NCBI GenBank assembly: GCA_020746105.1
Contig: CM036635.1
Coordinates: forward strand, 12,604,001-12,668,000
DNA length: 64,000 nucleotides
Direction of reading: 5' to 3'
Origin: Trogon surrucura
Taxonomy: Eukaryota; Chordata; Aves; Trogoniformes; Trogonidae
Program-made: the position numbers and the translations under genes
Notes under the pieces: generated by a model
Told to the model about the DNA's origin: nothing
The model's database searches: none
Seen by the model: only the letters and a program-made list of their open reading frames with translations
Part shown: positions 55,433 through 64,000 of the stretch, piece after piece
Layout of the letters: the number at the start of each line of letters is the position of its first letter
How positions within the stretch are numbered: position 1 is the first letter of the stretch

Positions 55433-58400
55433 GTAACGGGCCCGGCGCTCCGCCGGCTCCCCGGGGGGGCTGACCGCGGCCCGCCTCGGCCTCTGCGCGT
55501 CCGGGCCCCGTGTCCGTCCCCCCCCCCCGCCCCGCGCCGCGGCTCCCGCCTTGGAGGCCTCCCGGGGCAGGGGCCTGCGGGTCTGCCCGTTCCCTCCCTC
55601 CCTCTGGGGGCGCCCGGGAAGGGGCGTGTGGCTCCTTTTCCCCGTTACCCGCCCGCCGGTGGCCGGGGAGGTGGTTGGGGAAGGTGGACGGGGTTGGACT
55701 CCCTTTTTCCCTTCCGTTTGGACGGCCGGCGCGGGTCTGCCGGGGTGCGAGGGCGTGAGGAGAGGCCGGCCCGCCCGCCAGGGGCTGGGGCGGGCTCCGG
55801 GGCCGGGTCCTCGCTGGGGCTGCGGGCCCGTGAGTGTCTGTGTCGGAGAGCGTCGTCATCGCCTGTCTGAGGGGAGCCCGCAGCCGGACGGGGACACCGC
55901 GGCTGGGTACAGATCTCGGCGGCGCGTAACCGTGGTTTGGACCTGCCCTTGTTTACGTGAGCGTTTCGTGAATCCGTGACCTCTCGGTTCCATCCCGAGA
56001 GCCCCAAGGTGGGCAGCTCCGGCCTCGGACCGTTCCCGCTTCCCGACGCTCTCCCGGCGTGGGGTTCGGCGGGGGCTGGCTGGCAGCGTGGAGACAAAAG
56101 CGAGCGCGGGGGCACTGTGATATCGCACAAAGGGGCCCACGAGGGATGGGCGTCGCACCGAACGAGGCGGGCGGCGCGCGCTGGCCTCGCAGCCCGGCGG
56201 GTCCCGGCCATCCTCCGGGGTGGCAGAAAGCCGGGGAGGCCTGTGGCGTTGGCGTCTGCTTCGCTCTTCCAGGAATGGCCCCGCGCTGCGAGGGAGGGCG
56301 GCGAGATGGAGAGGAAGAAAGGTGTGCTGCAGACCTGCAGGCATCGGTGGGATTGCAAGCGCCGACAGAATGAGCTAAATTTAGGTGGTAGTGTCATTAG
56401 GCACGTGACCGGTCGGAGATAAGGAAAATGAAAACAGGTATTCAGAAAGGATATTGCCACGTGATGGAGTTCTCCCTTTAAAAAGGGGGGAAAAAGCCTT
56501 CTTTCCCTAAAGAACCACGATTCAGTCTTCCAATAAAATCTTCCCTGTGCTGTTGCAGCAAAAATTTGTCCCGAGTTGAGCGTGACTTTCAGCGTCTGGC
56601 CAAAGCCCCTTCAATTTGGACGAGTAAACAGGGGCTTAGGAGTTGTTATTGGGTTCCCGAATCCAGAAGTGTTGGCTCTGGCTTCAGTCGCTTGGTAACT
56701 GTGCCCTTTGCAATGTTAGAAAAAACTAGACTGGGGAGGATCAGAAATCAGAGACAGTTATCCAAATAAACGCTCTTTCCTTTTCGTGGTCCTTCTCCTC
56801 TGGTACAGGCGTCGTTACCGCTCGGGTAATGGACCCTGGGGAGAGATTTCCTGAGTTCTTGAGGAATTTAGGTGTACTTACATCGATTTTTCCATTTGAA
56901 AAGCTGCCCACTAACAAAATTGAGAGGCTTTGCGTGCTGCGATCTGTGCTGCGACTAGAGGTTGCAGAAAACAAACCTGATGCCATTGGAAACATGTTGT
57001 GGGCATTATCGTTTTGTGGTTATAATCAGATTTTTTAGCTGTCTGCTGACCCAGCCCTTTTTAGGTTACCCTGATGAGTGAGAACCAGCCAGGTAAGCGT
57101 GACGTGCTTGTCATTGTCCCCAGTGGGAGGGCTACAAACCATAGGCCTGGGGTTTGGCTCTTGGTTGCTGTTGCCTGCTGTTTTCTGCAGGTACGTCTTT
57201 TGGATGTGACTCTGACTCTCTAGTACCTGTGCGAGATTCTTGCTCGATATTCTTCAGAATGTTTACTTGTTCTGGTCGCAGCTACACCGTGGATTCAAGA
57301 GGGTGCTTGTTGCACCCTTTTATTTCCCTGAGCTCTTAATTCTGAAATGGGCGGAAGGTAAAGGTGCTCCTGGGGCCGGGGCTTTCACTGGCTCCATCTT
57401 ACGCCATCCCGTGACGGTTCTGTGTGTTAGGCCCTGCTGTCATTTGGAAGGCCGGGTGCCTGTGTCCCGTTTGCCAGGCGATTTAAGATCTATGAGCCCT
57501 GACGCATGTACTGGGTAGAGTGTTGTAAGAGGGGGAGAAATGAAGTTGCGTATTTTGGGGATACTGAAACGGCACCTTTGGCACCCAGTGCAAAGGTCAA
57601 ACAAACCTTTCTGTACCCGATTATAATCCTCGAGTTTTGCTGTCTTTTGTTTAAACTGTGGGTGGCTAAGTATTTCTTTTTTCAGCTAAGGAATAGGCAG
57701 GGTAATCACTTTTACAGTTGCTTCTAGAAGTTCAACGCTCGCTGTGGCTCTTACCTGTTGGAAGCAGTGGGCAGACTGCTGCTTCAACCCAGGCGGATGA
57801 TTAGTGTTAATAAGTAACAGAAACTCTCGCTTGGAATGGAGCTAGGAGTTGGGACAAAGCCCTCCTAGCTCCTCCAGGAATACGTGGTACGCCGGGGCGT
57901 ACTCCTGCCTTTGGTTCCCGTGTTGACAGTCGGTATCGGTGGCGTGACGATGATGTGAATAATGGACGAGCCAGGATTTCTTGGCTTCGTGTGCTCCCTT
58001 TTTGCCTTCCATGACCACTTCCCCTATTTAAAACACTGGGAAATTGTTGTTGCTGAATATTGTAAAACCCAAGCAGGGAAGAAGAAGAAAAATTCCCTTT
58101 CCAAATGTTTGCCATCCATGTCTTGCCCAACCCAACAAACCTGAAGAGCGTTCCTCTGACAGGCTGAGGCCATATCTCTTGTCTTCATGGCACTGTTTCA
58201 GCGCTAGATTTAATTTACAACCGGGGCTGTGCAAGCACTGAGAGCACTTGATGCTCTTTCTAGCAAATTAGCAGGAGAACTTGAGACCCAGCTGAATTTT
58301 AATTCCGGGATCTCTCAGCTGCAGGTTAGTGTTCCTGCTGCACGTTTGAGCTGCCCTTGGGAGCTTTACAAAATGCTTGAGCGGATCGGATACTGGTAAG

Positions 58401-61400
58401 GCTCGTAGGGTGCTGTGAGGTGTTGCTGCCCTTCCTCCTGCCTCTCACCTGAAAGCCTCAGGGCTCTCTGCTGCCTTTCATTTTCACAAAACCTGTGTGG
58501 GGCAGATGTGCCTCTTGTGCAGCTGAGGGAAGCAGAAGTGTCGTGTTATCTCAAGGCCTTTGGCTGGCCAGGCTGCCCCGTTCCTGGCTCCTTCTCTGTG
58601 TCTTGCCCCAGGGAGCAACTGTTTGCATTGGTGTCTCCATGCAGTGCTGATACACGTGCACTTGTCATTGATTTATGTGTAGGGGGATCCTACAGGGCCC
58701 CAGGATTGCTGTGAGAGTCAAGGTGAAATTTCTTTTTTTTTTTTTTCTCAATTTTTTTTGTTTAGTAAGGTCTGGAATACAGCTTGGTTTGGGTGGCTCT
58801 CTTACTGCATTCAGATTTGCTTTGGAAACAGATTCAAACTATCAGGGCTCCTCAGACATAATGTGGTGGATGATCAGCTCGTTAGCTGGAAATTATTTGA
58901 TGTTATTTCTGAAGCCTCTATGAATTCAACTCTGCTTCATCCCGCAGCCCTTCTGTTCCTTTCCACCCTTCACTGCTATAATTTCTTGACCTCCCATATT
59001 GAGTCATGAGTATAAGGTTGCGGGAGAAGTTTCTGAAGACGTTATACTTGCATCATTTCAGGATTTTAATGAATATTTCTCGACTGAGTTCTGCTCTGTA
59101 GTTGCTGCTGTGACCTAAACTTTCAAGTTGCTGTCTTTCTGAGCTTATCCTAAAGGAGAAGGAAATATGTCCTTTTGCTGGAGGTTTGTGTCTTCCCTCT
59201 CTGTCCCCTTACAGCCACTCAGCTGCTGGGATCCCAGCGTGTGCTCTCCAGAGGTTAACCCTCGCTAGTGACTCTGTGGAACCCATTTGCAATTGAGGGA
59301 TGAAAACAGCCTTAAAGAATCTTCTCTCCTCAGACCTGGCAGGGCGTTTGCTGCCTGGAAGCGCGGCCGTGCAGCGTGGGCGTGTTGCAGTAGGTGAAGA
59401 GGGACCTGCCCAGGCAGGGTCCTTGACCAGAGCCGTGAGGAAATGCTGGTCACGGTGCAGAGCTCTAGTTTTGGTGCAGCACGCAAATTCCACGGCCATA
59501 AACTATTAGTGTTGGGTTTTACTGCGTGAGGAAGCTGTATCTAATCCCCTTGCATCTGACATTTCAGTTGGTCTCCCACGGGGGTTCTCTGAAACCACCT
59601 GATGTTTGTGGCTGTTAGAGAAAAGGCTTACTGGAATTCTTGCGGTTCTCTGTGAAAAAGAACCGCGTTAGTGGGTCACCTTTCCATCCTGATTATCCAT
59701 TGCAGGGTTACGGACCCTTGAGTCGATTCCCCCTTTTGCTTTGTTTGGCTCTTGAAATACAAACTCGGGGCTCATCATCAATATTTTACCACAAAAGCGG
59801 AACCACGCGCAGCTCACGGCGTGGAAATCTCGGGAGCGCTAAGTAGCGCGTGCTGTGACTGTGGGGAGAGTTGTTCTGTGTGCAGCGTGCGGAGAGAGTT
59901 GATCATTCGGCACTTGCAAGTGGCCGTCTGGGCTGAGCCATCAATTATAACTGTTCCATTTCTGGACGGGAGGGTTATTTTTAAAATGGACGAAACCGCT
60001 CCCCGGGCAAGCAGTTTTCTGTGACGTGCACTTGCGCTCGGTGTGCTGGTATAGCTTTAAAAAACCCCTAAATTAGTAATGCTCTGAGGACCAGCAGACA
60101 AACGAACGAACGGCACTAAAAGCTTTAGAAGGAATCAATCAAAGCCTGCGACGGGCTTTGAAATACCCGTGTGAGCGAGGCATTTTGCTGCAGCTTTCTC
60201 ACAGAAACTCTTCCTTCGCTGACGTGATGCGGCTCCAATGCAAAGCAGCAGCTTTAAGCAGTTTTATGAAGTTACTTTTTTTGGCTCGAGGTTCTTTGCT
60301 GAAGTTACATGGCAGAAGCTTTGACAGATGCTTTTTGGGGCAAGGTCTTGCTTGCTTATGGCAGCTGTCCTCAGCTCCTCTCCTCTCTTCAGAGGAAAGA
60401 CACTATTTTTAATGTTCGGCGCCTGTGTCGGTGCCGGGAAATAATTGGTGTTTGCAAAGCTAAAAGCCTCTTCTCGTTTGACTGTTTAATTACTTGAGGG
60501 ATTTCAAAGGCTCAGAAGGTGATGACACCTTCCTAAATGCTACTTAGAAAAATCCTGCCTCGTTGTTTCCACTCTGCTGTTGCCTCCCACCATGTGCTGG
60601 GTTTTTACCCAAATGGGTCGTTGTAAGCACAGGAGCTGATGCTTTAATTTGAAATCTTTGCACTTGTTTTTGAGGTTGTCAGTCCTGAGTTTCCTGGAAC
60701 GGAGAGATGTGAGATGATGGCTCGCCTTGCTTTTTGTGTGGGGCTCTGGAGCACTTGACCTGTAGCTCGGTTCAGGCTCTACCTTGCGTAGCTGGTGTCG
60801 CACTCCTGAGCCCTTTAGACCTGTGGCGCAGTAGGAGAGTGCTCACTCCATCTTCCAGAACAAAAAAAACCCCGTGGTAATGCTTGGGGTGTTTTTTCCA
60901 TTTGCTTTTAGCTGCTAGGCTGCTGGATAGATCTGTGCTTGTTTGTGTCTGAAGTCAGAATCCTCTGCAAACTCGAGTTTGCAAATTTAACAAACTCCGG
61001 CAGGAGTGAGTTTCTCTTACTAGCAAGGTCCTGGGACTGCGTGGGGGATTTACCTTTGATGGATACAGGTAACGTTGATTTTCTTTCTGAATGTTAAGTG
61101 TTTCTCTGAGGGGAGCAGGAGACTACATGGGGGGTAGAGCAATGATTATTGTAAGGGTTGATTTAGAGACACCATGAAAATATCACGAAAAACATATGGG
61201 TTTGGCAGTAGAGGATTGTTCTTACCTACCTCATGGGTTTGACTGCACGCCTTGCAAAAAGGAAGGTGTGGAGCCGTGTGTGCTGAGCTTTCCTGGCCCA
61301 GCCTTTGGGGGCGAGGTGGTGAAGGGAAATCGTGAGCATTTACTGGGCTGAAATCTTCGGAGGGTGGTGTGGGAGGATGCTGATGGTGGATGTGGACTTG

Positions 61401-64000
61401 GTAACTGTGTGCTGGGTGTGAGCCTGTGCGGGAGAGGTGGAGGGAAGTACGGGTGATGCTACGTTTGTCTCTGCCCATAATTGTGTGGGGGTTAAAGCAA
61501 CTTATTGGAGAGAGAGGTCCAGGAAGCACCTGCAGATAGAATTTCTCTGTCTTACAGAATATGACACGTCAGTCAGGGCCAGAAACATGGGTTGAGATTG
61601 GTCAGATTTTAAGACTAAGAAATCCGTGTGCTAGACTGTGCCTTTTGTGTTGCTTTTTCAAGAAATGACATCACCTTTATGCTCGGTTCATCCTTCTCCA
61701 TCAGTGAGGTGCCACGATGCCCCCGGGAGGCTCTATGGCTGTGGGGGGGCAGTTCAGCCCAGGTAATCTGAGTTTGCAGAGCACGCACCAGCTCTCTGCT
61801 CACCGGCCCGTCTAAACTCTAACACAGAGATAGAGACGTGTGGAAGCGGTGTCTAGAGCAGTATCTCAGTGAGACTCTGTAGATTTGGGGGGTTTGGTTT
61901 GGACTTGCTCTGTTAGCTTCCGGCGTGGGGTAGGAGGTTGCCTGGGTGGGAGGTAAGGGGAGCAGGCAGGGGCCAAGATACAAAAATGCTTTCTGTGCCG
62001 AGATCTGAGCAGGGGGGTACATCCATGTGCCCCGCTTTCCAAGGGGTTTGAACAACTGGCTCCCTGCTAGGGGTGCATTTTGGATCCTCTGGGTGTACGT
62101 AGGCTTGTTTGTGATGCAAAGCCGTATTTTGTCCCTGCTTTTGTCGTTGCCTTTAAAATCATGACCTCTGTTTCTTTCCTCAGCAGCTGGTACTGTAACC
62201 GTGAAACACGTGGGCAGCGTGAAGGCTGTTGGTAGGAGGTGAGACCAAGGACTTGCCGCAAAACACGTTCGGAGAGGACGGGAGCACTTGGTATCCTACT
62301 GTAGCTTCCAGGCCAGGGAAAAACTTCATTTGCAGGAGTAGATTTGAAACAGGGAAACCCTGCTCAGCTTGTGTTTGCAGTGGTATCACTTCTCAGCCTC
62401 TGGTTACGGTCTCCTGAGTTGAAGAGAAGCTGGGCAGCTGTGCCCGCGGTCCGTTCAGCAGCATTGCTTTTGTGCAGCAACGCCGGAGCGGTGGCACCCA
62501 GCAAACACAGCCCCGGCTGTTTGTTCTTGCTGCTGCCTGTGCAGCTCTTTGCTTTTCTGCTTGTGAGGGAGAGTTTTGGAGACTGGCAAGTGAAGAGGGC
62601 TGTTTAATCACCAGCCAAAAGGATCAGGAGCTTAAGGCTTTTAACTGTGCATCTTAGCCCAAAGCTGGGAGTTCCTGGGGCATCTTCCTGTTGAGGTGTC
62701 TGGGGACAGTTTTTGTTTGTCAGTGCATGATGAACCTTCTGCTTAGTGAAATACCCTAGTGTTGGGAGAGCTGGAATTAGTTCCATCGTGACTGGCTTAT
62801 TTTTTACCTACTTCTGAGAGGATATAACTTCTTTGAGAATAAAAGAATTTGCGTATGAATCATTTTGGTTGTAAGAAACGGTACTGCTTCCCTGCTGATA
62901 AGGATACTTAGTAAGCAAGTAGCACCTTCCATCTTCAAAGCGTTTCCAAGCTCTGATGTGGCAGTGCCTCTTTGGCCGGGTGGTGTTGGAAAGGTGACAA
63001 AAACTTCTCCCTCCCGTGACGCCGGGTAAGGCAACCGGCATCGGTGCTGCCAGGCCCTGGTCCTGTTTTCCTGGAGTGCACTCAGAGCCTTCTCTGGCTC
63101 TTTCTCCTCAGGGCTGCAGAGTGTGAGCCGTCTGCTTGGCGGGAAAAGTTTCGACGTTCCTCAGTGCAGTTGCAGCTGGAGACTTCTGTCTGGGCAAATT
63201 ATTCGCCCCCCAACCAGTGGTTACGTGGTGTATGTGTTAAATGGGAAGCTGGAAACTGGGTGGCCTACTCTGTCTCTTGCTCCTGAGGCACCTGAATTTG
63301 GTTTTACTCACCTGACTAGCTAGACTGAGTAACCTAGCAATTGTAAAAGTTGGTTTAGGTACAGGTGTAGTGGGCTGCGGGTTTGGCAAGGCTACCTTAG
63401 GAACGTAGGCTGTGAGGAGCAGCCTAGGTGTAGGCTGTTAAGTTACTTCGTTGTGGTGTTTCTAGAATCAAGTGGGTGTTTTCGGTGTTTGAGGTAAGTG
63501 GGCATGGAGCACTGCTTAATATTTTTGTTCAGAGTTGACCAGCAAGTTTTCCAGTAAGGCCCTGTTTATCCTCTGGCTTTGCCCTTCTGTCTGCTGTTGA
63601 AGATGAAAGTTGCTTGTTTTTTTCCCTTGGAAGGTGGGTTGCAAATCTAATCCAATGGAATAATTCTCCTGGCTATTGCAGAAAATAGTCGTGCTTCTGT
63701 TCAGCGTATGAGTCCAAGTTCCTTGAAACAGCATGAGCCTTGAGACAAAATAGCCACATTTTCTAAATTTAGATTTACTACGCCGTTGAGTAACTGACTG
63801 GAAATGGTACGTAATGAACTGCCTCTTCAATTTTGTTTTAACACATGCCACTTCTGTCAGAAGCTTTTTCCCTGTCCTTGTGCCACAGGTTGTAAAAGTT
63901 GCTGTGGTTTCCCATGCTGAAGTACAGTCTTGTCTTAGAGAATGGTCTGTGGGCTTCAGGTTAAAGTAGAAAATGGGAACAGGGGGAACAGAGGAGTCTC
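55433..64000 (+). other. UBE2O: UBE2O intron 1 (incomplete)
   Basis: No frame resembling the next UBE2O exon (expected to begin near LKLEDRSVVPRD in human) is found before the window ends, so this is all intron. The first 0.9 kb is CpG island; the rest is AT-richer. A T-run lies near 58730-58760. Small open frames, such as 56829-57038, are not recognised. Confidence 0.8.

Noticed and set aside
55433-64000. Search for UBE2O exon 2
   Set aside because: No frame resembles the LKLEDRSVVPRD region of the family, so it must lie beyond the window.

Overview
The window is vertebrate nuclear DNA, almost certainly from a bird. The protein-coding exons match bird and human orthologues. The introns and spacers are GC-rich with CpG islands. 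Two LINE fragments carry the avian CR1 3' end (16.7 kb and 47.2 kb). The gene order CYGB - RHBDF2 - AANAT - UBE2O, with only AANAT on the opposite strand, matches the human 17q25 block. In chicken that block lies on a GC-rich microchromosome (chr 18), so a chr-18-like microchromosome is my inference.

Layout. Cytoglobin (CYGB, +) occupies 49-10877 in three coding exons with a 9.7 kb first intron. About 13.4 kb follow without a recognised protein gene; this stretch holds a possible distal CYGB poly(A) site (15.6 kb), GATA/E-box clusters (14.2-14.6 and 18.26-18.57 kb), an orphan CpG island (21.4-21.75 kb) and a 16-bp minisatellite (23.96-24.30 kb). RHBDF2 (iRhom2, +) has a CpG-island promoter with a non-coding first exon ending near 24627. 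Its 17 coding exons run from 33406 to 41030 and encode 828 residues, all joined in frame. AANAT (-) lies tail-to-tail with it at 43494-45281, in three coding exons. About 9.7 kb of spacer with a second minisatellite (51.8-52.2 kb) then leads to UBE2O (+). Only the CpG-island promoter, coding exon 1 (55010-55432) and about 8.6 kb of intron 1 of UBE2O are in the window.

The four genes do not form a pathway. They encode a haem globin, an ER-resident pseudoprotease that controls ADAM17, the penultimate enzyme of melatonin synthesis, and a hybrid E2/E3 ubiquitin enzyme. They are neighbours by conserved synteny. I found no undescribed biological system.

The strongest observation is a one-base excess in a 7-C run in AANAT exon 1. 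It breaks the reading frame of an otherwise perfect 205-codon gene, and an assembly error is the likeliest cause. Other points worth a look are a GC-AG intron in RHBDF2, a CYGB that has lost one of the two human redox cysteines, and an exact CTG-N8-GATA composite element downstream of CYGB.
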